A DNA stretch of 64,000 nt from Janthinobacterium violaceinigrum (lineage in GTDB: Bacteria > Pseudomonadota > Gammaproteobacteria > Burkholderiales > Burkholderiaceae_D): the NCBI RefSeq assembly GCF_009208555.1, contig NZ_WFLI01000029.1, forward strand, positions 1 to 64,000. Direction: 5' to 3'. The translations under genes and the position numbers were made by a program. Positions 17,314 to 26,375 of the stretch are shown here, in pieces. A model generated the notes under the pieces. That model was not told the origin of the DNA and ran no database searches. It saw only the letters and a list, made by a program, of their open reading frames with translations. The stretch's first letter is position 1. The number at the start of each line of letters is the position of its first letter.

Positions 17314-19106
17314 AGCAACTCCTTTCCAGTCTTTTGCGACAGGACGATCAGGCGGGTAAACGAACCCAGGTGCACGTACAGCCCGAGAAAGCGCTCGATG
17401 ACCTGGGCAAACGCATGCAAGCCGCTGCCGACAAAGGCGTCCTCGTCGACGGACAGCAGCACGTCGATGCCGAAGACCAGGCTGCCGCCCGCCTCGTCGT
17501 GCAGCCAGGTACTGGCGGTGCGCTGGCGCAATCCGCTCATGCCCGCGATCTGGCGCGCGGCACTGGCCGAACCGGGCAAGTTGTACAACTCGAGTATTTG
17601 CTTGAAGAGCGGCAAGCCCTGTTCATTCAGCGACTGATGATTGAGGGACAATTGCGCGATCAGCCGCCAGTGCGACGCCGCGCCCGCAGGGAAACGGCAA
17701 GGCGTGCCAGGCTTGCGCAGCAGGCGCACCGGCAAGGCGCTGGCGACGCCGTCATGATGCAGGTCGCCCGCGGCATTGCCGAACACCAGACGGCCCGGCA
17801 AGTCGCGGTTGCTGCAGGTCAGCATGATGGATACCGTTTGCGTCGCATCGTGCAGCGGCTGCATGGCGCCGTCGACAAAGGCGATACGCATGTCGTAGCC
17901 GGGATTGCTCAACGCCATGTCCTCGTCGCGCCGCGTCACCCAATAGCGCCCCTGGCGTCCGCCCGCCTCGCCATGGCGCATCGAATAAAACGGGTGGAAT
18001 GCATCGACCGTGCTGCCCTGCGCCGCTTCACCTAGCACATGCACGCTGTCGACGCTGTGGATATCGTAGCAATGCGCCTGCCTGACCGATGGCAGCAGCA
18101 CATGGTCGGCGCTCGCGTGCGTCAGGCGGATGGGATTGGCCGCCTGGCGGAACAGGTTGACGACAGGCGTGCATCCCGGCACCAGATGCCTTGCGGACAA
18201 GGGGCGCAAGATGCGCGCGACATCCGCATCGGCCTGCACGTCGGCCAGCAGCAAGTGCACGGTGCAACGCCGGCAGGCCAACGGCAACAATGGGCGCAGC
18301 GCGGCCAGGTCCAGGTCGACGAAATGGAATTTTTCCGGAAAGGCAAACCATTCGCCCAGCAGGCGGTAAGCGGGATGCGAGGCGGCCCGGGCCGGTATCA
18401 ATGCATCCTCGTCGGCAAAACCAACCGGGTGCAAGGGCACCGCGTCCAGCGCCTGCCAGACGCCATCGGCTTCCACATAAGCGCTACGGGTGCGCAGGAA
18501 CAGGCTGTCGCGCAGCGTGGCGCAAAACGCAGGCTCGCCGTCGAGGAACAGGCGCAGCATCGGCAGCGGTAACTCCGTCAGCGAGGTTGTGGCGCCCGTC
18601 GCTTCAAGCGTGATGCTGATTGCCGCCCCCAGATCCGGCGCCAGGCGCACTGCGGGCGGCGCCCCCACGATGGACTGGAAGCGCACGTCGGACAGGCGCA
18701 GCGGCGCCACGACGACATCGTACGCAGTGGTGAATTTGCAGGTGACGCCCTGATGCTCCGCAGCATGCATGACCGTTCCGCGCGCAATGGTGGCCAGTTC
18801 GGTCACCGTTCCAAGGTCATTATCGATGCGCGCAATGGCGCAGGCAGGAAACGGGCGCAAATAATGAGGAAAGTTCACCTCCAACAAGGTTTCGCTGAAA
18901 GTGCCGAAGCCATCGGCCAGCCGCTTGGCCGTGCGCGCGTTGAACATGGCAAACGCTTGCAGCATGCGCGCCAGGTGCGGGTCGCCCATGTCGCCGCCCA
19001 GGAGACCCAGTGCGCCGGCGATGGCAGGATAACGCCGGGCAAACACCTGGTTGTGCGCATGCAAGGTGCCCAGTTCGCGCTCGTAATACTGCAGCAACTC
19101 GTCCAT
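17274..19106 (-). CDS. tssF: T6SS baseplate protein TssF, 610 aa
   Basis: TssF is the main wedge protein of the T6SS baseplate. The typical N-terminus MDELLQYYERELGTLH is placed at ATG 19106, which has GGGAG upstream; the frame could extend to 19196 but that adds atypical sequence. FARRYPAIAGALGL, DPHLARMLQAFAMFNARTAKRL and LEVNFPHYLRPFPA are family hallmarks. It is the first gene of the minus-strand block tssF-tssG-vgrG-tle3-lipoproteins-PAAR. In most T6SS loci tssF and tssG sit beside tssB, C, E and H; none of these is found here, so this is either the edge of a split system or an auxiliary set. Confidence 0.92.
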   Translation of the reverse strand: MDELLQYYERELGTLHAHNQVFARRYPAIAGALGLLGGDMGDPHLARMLQAFAMFNARTAKRLADGFGTFSETLLEVNFPHYLRPFPACAIARIDNDLGTVTELATIARGTVMHAAEHQGVTCKFTTAYDVVVAPLRLSDVRFQSIVGAPPAVRLAPDLGAAISITLEATGATTSLTELPLPMLRLFLDGEPAFCATLRDSLFLRTRSAYVEADGVWQALDAVPLHPVGFADEDALIPARAASHPAYRLLGEWFAFPEKFHFVDLDLAALRPLLPLACRRCTVHLLLADVQADADVARILRPLSARHLVPGCTPVVNLFRQAANPIRLTHASADHVLLPSVRQAHCYDIHSVDSVHVLGEAAQGSTVDAFHPFYSMRHGEAGGRQGRYWVTRRDEDMALSNPGYDMRIAFVDGAMQPLHDATQTVSIMLTCSNRDLPGRLVFGNAAGDLHHDGVASALPVRLLRKPGTPCRFPAGAASHWRLIAQLSLNHQSLNEQGLPLFKQILELYNLPGSASAARQIAGMSGLRQRTASTWLHDEAGGSLVFGIDVLLSVDEDAFVGSGLHAFAQVIERFLGLYVHLGSFTRLIVLSQKTGKELLCCLPRNGSQTLV

Positions 19107-19263
19107 GCCCGCTCCCATCGCCTGATCGGCACATGCCGGTACAGCCCCGTCTGCATTATCAAGGAAGCGGGAACGATGAAAATTGAGTTTGAACAAGATT
19201 GCGCGCAGACGTCAGCAAGGAATGCCTTCCCGGCGCAGGCAAAGCAACTTTTGTTCACTCCTT

Positions 19264-19303
19264 GTCAATATTAATTGACTTATTCGAAACAATCGTTTTA
19301 AAT
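19264..19303 (+). promoter_or_regulatory. Promoter and inverted repeat between tssF and the kinase gene
   Basis: TTGACT (19275-19280), a 17-base spacer and TTAAAT (19298-19303) form a reasonable sigma-70 promoter for the kinase gene. GTCAAT-ATTA-ATTGAC (19264-19279), a perfect inverted repeat, overlaps the -35 box and could bind a regulator acting on both divergent units. The rest of the 297-base intergenic region is A/T-rich near the kinase and holds no gene. No confident promoter for tssF was found. Confidence 0.5.
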
Positions 19304-19403
19304 CAGGAAGTTACTCAAAATCAATCATCTTGAGCATGCCGACATCGAATTGTTCCTTTTCGATGCTGGATGTCCACGTTGATGCACTCTGAAGCCAAGG
19401 TAT

Positions 19404-21644
19404 ATGGAACTGCTCGACTCCCTGCGTCAGACCCCGCCGCAAGACGACACGATCAGCGGGCACTACGAAGTGCGCCGCTTGCTGGGTGAAGGCGGTTTCG
19501 GCCATGTATTCGAAGCCTGGGATGCCAAGCTGTGCCGTAGCGTGGCGCTGAAACGGCTGAAACCGCAAGCCGACGTGCTGCATCCGGAAAAACTCATCAA
19601 TGAAGCGCGCCTGGCCGCCTCGCTCAAGCATGCGGCCTTCGTGCGCATTTTCGCCATCGAGGGCCAGGGCACGAGCCAGTCCATCGTCATGGAACTGGTC
19701 GAAGGCCAGACCCTAGGCCAGTTCATGCACAGCGGCAAGGCTGACTTGCAGGGGGCGCTCGACATCGCCTACCAGATCGCCGACGCCATGGACGAGGCGC
19801 ACGCCATGGACCTCGTCCATGGCGACCTGAAACCGTCGAACCTGATGCTGGAGGCAAGCGGCAAAGTGCGTATCCTCGACTTTGGCCTGGCCCGCCACAT
19901 CGACCCGCAAGCGACGCAAACGACCACCCTGTGCGACTTGCAGGGCACCATCGCCTACATGGCGCCCGAGCGCCTGATGGGCCGCCTGCCCGACACGCGC
20001 GGCGACGTGTATGCCTTGGGCGCCATGCTGTACGAAATGCTGGCCGGCCAGCGCCACTTCGCCCACCTGAACGGCCTGGCCCTGGCCGCCGCCCACATGC
20101 AGGCGACGGAACCGTGGCCCGACCTGCTCGACTCCGTCCCGCCCGCCATCAACGCCCTCGTGCGCGCGATGACGGCGCACGACCCGGCCGAACGGCCACG
20201 CACGATGCGCGATGTACGCGAGGCGATAGGCGCGCAACGCGGGGAGCCGCTCACCTTGGCCATGCCCGTTGCCGACGAGCCGCCTGCAAAGGAAGAACCA
20301 CCCACCACCGTCTCCATCCACCTGCCCCTGCCCCGCAAGCGCACCCTGAAATGGGGCGCGGGCGTGGCGCTGCTGGCCGTACTGGCGGGATGGCAACTGC
20401 CCAATATCATTCCTGCCGTCAAATCGTTCGTCACGGGTGAAAAAGCGCCCGCGCCGTATTCGGAAATGGCCAGCATGGCGGCGGGGATGGAGGCGTTGCG
20501 GGTGTTTGACCGCGATACGAGCCAGGCGCAGGCGATCGAGCAGTTTTCCACTGTACTGAAACATAATCCCAGCAGTGCAGCAGCGACAGCCGGACTATCC
20601 ATCGCCTACAGCCAACGTTATGTTGGTAACGGCCGCGACGAGACATGGCTGCAGCGTGCTGACGCCAGTGCACAGCAGGCGTTATCTTTGGACAACCAGT
20701 TGGCGCTGACACATGTAGCACAAGCCTGGGTGCATGAACTGAAGGGTCGCCCTGACGCAGCACTGAGCGCCAGCGCCAGCGCACTCAACCTCGATCCACA
20801 AAACTTGCTGGCGCTCGTAGGCAAGGCACGGGTATTGATGGCCACAAAACAATTTAATCTGTCACAATCGACCATTGATAGTGCGCAACATCTATATCCA
20901 CAAGAGCGCCTATTCCAGTTACTTCAGGGGATGGTGCATTACCGTCAAGGTAATTATAAGGATGCCGAAAATGCCTTCCGCAAGGCAATTGAGCTCGATC
21001 CACAATCATCGAACGCCTATGCTTATCTAAATGCCGTCCTGCTGCGTCTAGACCGCAACGATGAAGCATTGCGAGTCCTGCAGCAAGGTTTGCAGATCCA
21101 GCCGCACTGGGAGCTGTATAACAATCTTGGCACATCGTTGTTTGCCAAAGCCGATTATCTCGGCGCCGTGGAAGCGTTCAAGAACGCCGTATCTTCCAGC
21201 AAAGGCAGTCCAAATACCTATCTGCTATGGGCCAACTTAGCCGACGCACAACGGTGGATTCCAGCGCAAGCCGCAATGTCGAAAGATTCCTATCGGCGTG
21301 CCATCTCCCTACTAACTCCCGTACTGCAACGGAGGCAGGATAATGCAACCTTTCACTCCCAGATGGCACTGTACCGCGCCTATATCGGCGAGACTCAGGA
21401 AGCGTTGGCAAGACTAAAACACGCCTTAGAAATATCCGGCGACGTGGCAGACGTGCAGTTCCGTGCTGCACTGACCCATGAACTGATCGGCAACCATGGC
21501 GAAGCTCTGGCAGCGCTACAGCAGGCGGCCAAGCTTGGTTATCCCCTCAATCTGATCGAAACGGCACCTGATCTATTGAACCTCAGGCGAGATGCTCGCT
21601 ACCAGCAGTTTATTATTAACCTGAAAAGAGATCGTAAAACATGA
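19404..21644 (+). CDS. Membrane Ser/Thr protein kinase with C-terminal TPR domain, 746 aa
   Basis: A Hanks-type kinase. The glycine loop is GEGGFGHVF (28-36), the ATP lysine is Lys50 in VALKRL, the catalytic loop is HGDLKPSN (Asp141, with Gly instead of the usual Arg before Asp), and DFG is 159-161. GTIAYMAPERL and DVYALGAMLYEML complete the fold. A membrane segment spans about 317-336 (GAGVALLAVLAGWQLPNII), then about 390 residues of tetratricopeptide-like repeats (for example NYKDAENAFRKAIELDPQS) probably face the periplasm. The DNA for the kinase is GC-rich, while the TPR part after about 20580 is more A/T-rich, so the gene may be a fusion of different origins. It diverges from tssF; kinases of this type post-translationally control some T6SS. 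It is coupled to the next gene by ATGA. Confidence 0.88.
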   Translation: MELLDSLRQTPPQDDTISGHYEVRRLLGEGGFGHVFEAWDAKLCRSVALKRLKPQADVLHPEKLINEARLAASLKHAAFVRIFAIEGQGTSQSIVMELVEGQTLGQFMHSGKADLQGALDIAYQIADAMDEAHAMDLVHGDLKPSNLMLEASGKVRILDFGLARHIDPQATQTTTLCDLQGTIAYMAPERLMGRLPDTRGDVYALGAMLYEMLAGQRHFAHLNGLALAAAHMQATEPWPDLLDSVPPAINALVRAMTAHDPAERPRTMRDVREAIGAQRGEPLTLAMPVADEPPAKEEPPTTVSIHLPLPRKRTLKWGAGVALLAVLAGWQLPNIIPAVKSFVTGEKAPAPYSEMASMAAGMEALRVFDRDTSQAQAIEQFSTVLKHNPSSAAATAGLSIAYSQRYVGNGRDETWLQRADASAQQALSLDNQLALTHVAQAWVHELKGRPDAALSASASALNLDPQNLLALVGKARVLMATKQFNLSQSTIDSAQHLYPQERLFQLLQGMVHYRQGNYKDAENAFRKAIELDPQSSNAYAYLNAVLLRLDRNDEALRVLQQGLQIQPHWELYNNLGTSLFAKADYLGAVEAFKNAVSSSKGSPNTYLLWANLADAQRWIPAQAAMSKDSYRRAISLLTPVLQRRQDNATFHSQMALYRAYIGETQEALARLKHALEISGDVADVQFRAALTHELIGNHGEALAALQQAAKLGYPLNLIETAPDLLNLRRDARYQQFIINLKRDRKT

Positions 21645-22201
21645 CGCATGTAAGCCCCTGGATGAAATTATCCGTACATTTTGATGCAGACCAGACCAGC
21701 AGCGAGTTGGACTACAAATTTACCTCCTGCGACGGCACGGCAGATCCCCGCCACGGCGAATATATGGGAGGCGTACACTTCCAGCAAGGACAGCACGTCT
21801 ATATCGATATCAATTGCTGCGGCTCCAAGAAAAGCGGCTTCACCTCGTTTCAGATCATCGATTGCAGCATTGTTACCATTCCACAACTGACGCAAATCGG
21901 TCCGAATGTGCCGACCGTTTACGCGGCACCGTCGCCATTCCTGCAAGCTGTCGGCGCCGTCTATCCGCTGCAGCTGGATTTCGAATCCCAATTGCTGCCG
22001 CAGGACCCTGAACTGCCCGACCTGCGCCGTATTCGCCAGGAATGGAAACATTCACTCGACGTGGGGCACACGAAAGGCCGCTGGGAACTGTCTTTCGTCC
22101 TGACCGTCCGCATACTACGTGGAGACAACGTACAGCCTGAACTGCGCGTCTTTGCCTTCGACCCTGAAAGCTCGGTAGGCGGTTCGCTGGACATGGGCTA
22201 A
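21641..22201 (+). CDS. Hypothetical protein coupled to the kinase, 186 aa
   Basis: The ATG at 21641 overlaps the kinase stop as ATGA, so it is translated with the kinase and probably works with it. The product is soluble, has no signal peptide, is Cys-containing (FTSCDGT, INCCGSKK) and has a mixed beta pattern (GGVHFQQGQHVYIDINC; WELSFVLTVRILRG). I do not recognise a family. It is the last gene before a strong terminator. Its composition is closer to the TPR part of the kinase than to mutS, which suggests both came in together. Confidence 0.7.
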   Translation: MTHVSPWMKLSVHFDADQTSSELDYKFTSCDGTADPRHGEYMGGVHFQQGQHVYIDINCCGSKKSGFTSFQIIDCSIVTIPQLTQIGPNVPTVYAAPSPFLQAVGAVYPLQLDFESQLLPQDPELPDLRRIRQEWKHSLDVGHTKGRWELSFVLTVRILRGDNVQPELRVFAFDPESSVGGSLDMG

Positions 22202-22260
22202 GCCTGCTCTGGCAGGCAACGCGACCCCGCAGCTATAGCGCTGCCACCGAAACAGCCCCT

Positions 22261-22288
22261 AGCCGCGCCCCCACCGGCGCGGCTTTTT
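22261..22288 (+). terminator. Rho-independent terminator after the kinase unit
   Basis: AGCCGCGCC (22261-22269) pairs perfectly with GGCGCGGCT (22276-22284) across a six-base loop and runs into TTTTT. It separates the kinase pair from mutS. A TAAAAT within GGTAAAATGAC (about 22331) may be the -10 box for mutS. Confidence 0.85.
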
Positions 22289-22446
22289 CACATCCGCACG
22301 CAATACGCCGCCCCGCCCGCCGAAAGCGGTAAAATGACGGCCTTGAACCCAAGCTCCGCCCTCTGGCGCGGCCTGGCACGCACACAGCACCACACACAGC
22401 CCGGCAGGCATGCGTTTCCCGCCGCCGGACCAACGACAAAGAACAC

Positions 22447-25149
22447 ATGACCACCGTCCCAAAAGAAATCAACGCCGCCGCGGCAAAGAAAAATTCGGCT
22501 GAAAAGCTTACTCCCATGATGCAGCAATATTTAGGCATCAAGGAAAACCACCCGACGATGCTGGTGTTCTACCGCATGGGCGATTTCTACGAGCTGTTTT
22601 TCGAGGATGCGGAAAAAGCCTCGCGCCTGCTGGGCATTACCCTGACGGCGCGCGGCGTGGCCAGCGGCAACCCCATCAAGATGTGCGGCGTGCCGTTTCA
22701 TTCGCTGGACGGTTACCTGGCCAAGCTGGTCAAGCTGGGCGAGTCGGTGGCCATTTGCGAACAGATCGGCGACCCGGCCACCAGCAAGGGCCCCGTCGAG
22801 CGCAAGGTCATGCGCGTCGTCACGCCGGGCACCCTGACCGATGCGGACTTGCTGCCAGAAAAGGCCGAGCGCCCGCTGCTGGCCATGTGCAGCATCACGC
22901 AGCGCAAGACGGTGACAACGGGCCTGGCCTGGCTGTCGCTGGCCAGCGGCGCCTTGAAACTGATGGAGTTTTCCGGCGACAGCGCCACCGTGGCAGTGCG
23001 ATTGCAGCAGGAGCTGGAACGCATCGTGCCCGCCGAAATCCTGAGCGGCGACAATGGCAGCCTGTTCGACGACTACGCGGGCACGCACATCAACCGCGTG
23101 CCGGACTGGCATTTCGACGTGGTGGGCGGCCACAAGGCCCTGCTCGACCAGCTGGGCGTGGCGACCTTGACGGGCTTTGGCGCCGATGGCCTCGGCGCCG
23201 CGTTCGGCGCGGCCGGCGCCCTGCTGCGCTATGCGCAATCGACGCAGGGCCGCGGCTTGCAGCACGTGCGCTCCTTGACGACGGAAACGGAAAGCGAATT
23301 CATCGGCCTGGATGCGGCCACGCGGCGCAACCTGGAGCTGACGGAAACCATCCGCGGCCAGGAATCGCCCACCTTGTTCTCGCTGCTCGATCATTGCCGC
23401 ACGGCCATGGGTTCGCGCATGCTGCGCCACTGGCTGCACCATGCGCGGCGCGACCAGAACGTGGCCCGCGCGCGCCATGAAGCGATCGCAGCGCTGGCGC
23501 AAAGCGAAGCGGCGGGGCCCCTGGCCGCCACCCTGGCGCAAGTGCCCGACATCGAACGCATCACCACGCGCATCGCGCTGCTGTCGGCCCGTCCGCGCGA
23601 CCTGGCCGCCCTGCGCGACGGCCTGCTGCAGCTGCCGGCCCTGCGCGGCGACGTGGTGCGCTGCTACAGGGGTGAACAAGGCGGCCAGGGCGGCGAATCC
23701 GGCTTGCTGGCCGCCATCCACGGAGCGCTGGCCACGCCGACCGCCTGCCTGGACTTGCTGGTGCGCGCCGTGGCGCAGGAACCGGCCGCCATGGTGCGCG
23801 ACGGCGGCGTCTTTGCCACCGGCTTCGACGCGGAACTCGATGAATTGCGCGCGCTGTCGGAAAACGCGGGCCAGTTCCTGCTCGACCTGGAAACGCGCGA
23901 ACGCGCGCGCACGGGCATCGCCAACCTGCGCGTCGAATACAACAAGGTGCATGGCTTCTACATCGAAGTCACGCACGGCCAGACGGACAAGGTGCCGGAC
24001 GACTACCGTCGCCGCCAGACCCTGAAAAACGCGGAACGCTACATCACGCCCGAACTCAAAGTGTTCGAGGACAAGGCCCTGTCGGCGCAAGACAAGGCCC
24101 TGGTGCGCGAAAAACTGCTGTACGACCTGCTGCTGGCCGAGCTGGCGCCGCACATCGGCACCTTGCAGACCATCTCGCAAGGCCTGGCCCAGCTCGACAC
24201 CCTGAACGCGCTGACGGAACACGCGCAGCAGCACAACTGGGCCGCGCCGCAGCTGGTCGACGAGCCGTGCATCAACATCGTCGAAGGCCGCCACCCCGTG
24301 GTGGAAAAGCAGATCGAGCGCTTCATCGCCAACGATTGCCGCTTCGTCAACGACCGCCGGCTGCTGCTGATCACCGGTCCGAACATGGGCGGTAAATCGA
24401 CGTTCATGCGGCAAGTGGCCTTGATCACCCTGCTGGCCTACGTGGGCAGCTACGTGCCGGCCGCTTCCGCCACCATCGGCCCCATCGACCGCATCTTCAC
24501 GCGCATCGGCGCCACCGACGACCTGGCGGGCGGACGCTCGACCTTCATGGTGGAAATGACGGAGTCGGCGGCCATTCTGAACGGCGCCACCGAGCATTCG
24601 CTGGTGCTGATGGATGAAGTGGGCCGCGGCACCTCGACCTTCGACGGCCTGGCGCTGGCGTGGGCCATCGCGCGCCATCTGATCGATACCAGCCGTAGTT
24701 TCACCCTGTTTGCCACGCACTACTTTGAGCTGACGCAACTGCCGGACAGTCACCCGAGCGCCGCCAACGTGCACCTGTCCGCCGTCGAGCACAAGGACAG
24801 CATCGTCTTCCTGCACGCCGTGCAAGCCGGTCCCGCCTCGCAAAGCTATGGCTTGCAGGTGGCGCAGCTGGCTGGCGTGCCGCAGCCCGTGATCAAGGCG
24901 GCGCGCAAGCACCTGGCGCGCCTGGAAGCGCAGGCGCTCGACGCCACGCCGCAGCGCGACCTGTTCGCGCTGCCCTCCGCAGATCCGTATGCGCAAGAGG
25001 AAGAAGAGGAAGCGGCAGCGCCGCTGGCCGCGCTGAACGCGGCGCAGCAAGCCCTGCTCGACGCCATCGCCGACCTCGATCCCGATGCGCTCACGCCGCG
25101 CGATGCGCTGGAACAGCTGTACCAGTTGAAACGGCTGGCCGCCGCATGA
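22447..25149 (+). CDS. mutS: DNA mismatch repair protein MutS, 900 aa
   Basis: MutS recognises base mismatches and small loops and, with ATP, recruits MutL. The mismatch-reading Phe-X-Glu is in MLVFYRMGDFYELFFEDA near residue 45. The clamp and lever regions follow, then the ATPase with Walker A GPNMGGKSTFMRQ, the LMDEVGRGTSTFDG Walker B/signature and FATHYFELTQL. The C-terminal tail has an acidic run (QEEEEEAAAP) and a tetramerisation-like end (LDPDALTPRDALEQLYQL). Length is normal. Its stop overlaps the start of the next gene as ATGA. Confidence 0.98.
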   Translation: MTTVPKEINAAAAKKNSAEKLTPMMQQYLGIKENHPTMLVFYRMGDFYELFFEDAEKASRLLGITLTARGVASGNPIKMCGVPFHSLDGYLAKLVKLGESVAICEQIGDPATSKGPVERKVMRVVTPGTLTDADLLPEKAERPLLAMCSITQRKTVTTGLAWLSLASGALKLMEFSGDSATVAVRLQQELERIVPAEILSGDNGSLFDDYAGTHINRVPDWHFDVVGGHKALLDQLGVATLTGFGADGLGAAFGAAGALLRYAQSTQGRGLQHVRSLTTETESEFIGLDAATRRNLELTETIRGQESPTLFSLLDHCRTAMGSRMLRHWLHHARRDQNVARARHEAIAALAQSEAAGPLAATLAQVPDIERITTRIALLSARPRDLAALRDGLLQLPALRGDVVRCYRGEQGGQGGESGLLAAIHGALATPTACLDLLVRAVAQEPAAMVRDGGVFATGFDAELDELRALSENAGQFLLDLETRERARTGIANLRVEYNKVHGFYIEVTHGQTDKVPDDYRRRQTLKNAERYITPELKVFEDKALSAQDKALVREKLLYDLLLAELAPHIGTLQTISQGLAQLDTLNALTEHAQQHNWAAPQLVDEPCINIVEGRHPVVEKQIERFIANDCRFVNDRRLLLITGPNMGGKSTFMRQVALITLLAYVGSYVPAASATIGPIDRIFTRIGATDDLAGGRSTFMVEMTESAAILNGATEHSLVLMDEVGRGTSTFDGLALAWAIARHLIDTSRSFTLFATHYFELTQLPDSHPSAANVHLSAVEHKDSIVFLHAVQAGPASQSYGLQVAQLAGVPQPVIKAARKHLARLEAQALDATPQRDLFALPSADPYAQEEEEEAAAPLAALNAAQQALLDAIADLDPDALTPRDALEQLYQLKRLAAA

Positions 25150-26183
25150 CCACGCGGCACGGCACCTGGCGCTTGCTGGCCGCCGGCTTGCTGGCTGCCA
25201 GCCTGCCATGGCAGGCGGCGCTGGCCGGTCCGGGCGACCAGGCCGGCTTCGAGTTTGCCGTGCTGGGCCATTCCTTCAACGCGGGGCCGGACGACGGCCC
25301 CCTGAAAAAAGCCATCGCCGAGACCAGCGCCTTCAATGCCTCGTTTGTCGTGGCCACCGGCATCAAGGCCGCCAGCGAATCGTGCAGCGACAAGCTGTAC
25401 AGCCAGCGCAAGGAAGTGCTGGACGCCAGCGGCCCGCCCCTGATCGTCTCGCTGTCGGCCAGCGACTGGGCCAACTGCCGCAATTCGCGCGGCAGGGTCA
25501 ACGCCATCGAGCGCCTGAACCGCTTGCGCGACGTGTATTTTGCCGATGACCAGAGCCTGGGCCAGCGCAAGCTGACCCTGTCGCGGCTATCCTCGACGGC
25601 CAAGTTCCGCAGCTATGCGGAAAATGCCCATTGGGAATACGGCGGCGTGCTGTTTGCCACCATCAACCTGCCCGCGAATAACAACCATTTCCTGCCAGAA
25701 GCGGGACGCAACAGCGAGTTCGAAGACCGCCTGGTCGCCAACCGCTCTTGGCTGCAGCGCTTGTTCGCCATGGCGCAGCGCAAGCAGCTCGACGGCATCG
25801 TGCTGTTTTCCGACGGCGAGGTGGGCGTGCTGGACGAGGACGACAGTTCGCTGCTGCCCAGCTTCAGCTCGAAACAGGATGGCTTTGCCGGACCGCGCAA
25901 GCAGATCCGCACCCTGGCAAAGAAATTCAGCGGCAAGGTCTTGCTGGTCGATACGCAGCGCACTGGCGATGCGGATGGCAAGGAAGGAAAGAATAAAAAG
26001 GCCGCGGCCAGGACAGGCGGGCCGAAAATCAGCTGGAAAGGCAACCTGGGCCACGTCAGCATCGACAACGACTGGTCCGCCATCGCCGTACGGCCCGGCA
26101 AGACCCCATTCTTTGAGGTGCGTCAACGCGCTACCCGCCCATCGGCGCAGGCGCGCGCCAGGGCATCGACTGTGCGCCGTTAG
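25146..26183 (+). CDS. Exported hypothetical protein, possibly metallophosphoesterase-like, 345 aa
   Basis: Translationally coupled to mutS by ATGA. The product begins with a clear Sec signal peptide (LLAAGLLAASLPWQAALA, cleavage after ALA), so it leaves the cytoplasm. FEFAVLGHSFNAGPDD at the mature start, SLSASDWANC and IVLFSDGEVGVLDEDD suggest a calcineurin-like alpha/beta fold, but the metal-binding His/Asp set of true phosphoesterases is incomplete, so this is only a fold guess. The C-terminus is basic. Placement behind mutS looks like transcriptional convenience rather than a repair role. A strong terminator follows. Confidence 0.75.
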   Translation: MTTRHGTWRLLAAGLLAASLPWQAALAGPGDQAGFEFAVLGHSFNAGPDDGPLKKAIAETSAFNASFVVATGIKAASESCSDKLYSQRKEVLDASGPPLIVSLSASDWANCRNSRGRVNAIERLNRLRDVYFADDQSLGQRKLTLSRLSSTAKFRSYAENAHWEYGGVLFATINLPANNNHFLPEAGRNSEFEDRLVANRSWLQRLFAMAQRKQLDGIVLFSDGEVGVLDEDDSSLLPSFSSKQDGFAGPRKQIRTLAKKFSGKVLLVDTQRTGDADGKEGKNKKAAARTGGPKISWKGNLGHVSIDNDWSAIAVRPGKTPFFEVRQRATRPSAQARARASTVRR

Positions 26184-26192
26184 CGCATAAGC

Positions 26193-26222
26193 AAACAGGC
26201 CGGCATGTAGCCGGCCTGTTTT
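26193..26222 (+). terminator. Rho-independent terminator
   Basis: AAACAGGCCGGC (26193-26204) pairs with GCCGGCCTGTTT across loop ATGTA, ending in TTTT. It closes the mutS transcription unit and lies between converging genes. Confidence 0.88.
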
Positions 26223-26256
26223 CATTCAAGCAGCGTCACGCCCAACAGACGTCACG

Positions 26257-26375
26257 ACGCCTGACAGAACCGTAGCGAGCGGCAGTGATTTGTGGCCGAG
26301 AAGCGCAACCGTACTCCAGTACGGTGAGCATCGCCGGCCGCGCCCCGCTGCGCGCAGCAGGTTTGCTCAGGTGTT
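26257..26375 (+). repeat. Dispersed intergenic hairpin element, copy A
   Basis: About 119 bases, bounded by imperfect inverted repeats (ACGCCTGACAGAAC and GTTTGCTCAGGTGT). The core reads GTAGCGAGCGG, GTGATTTGTGGCCGAG, AAGCGCA, then hairpin ACCGTAC-TCCA-GTACGGT, then GAGCATCGCCGGCCGC. Related copies are at 32497, 34270 and 46495. The last two bases supply part of the slyD stop codon on the other strand. It lies in the 3' region of converging genes. Confidence 0.8.

Noticed and set aside
26290..26340. tRNA-like cloverleaf in the repeat element copy A
   Set aside because: The hairpins do not have tRNA geometry, TTC loop or acceptor stem, and the other copies vary in ways a tRNA would not.
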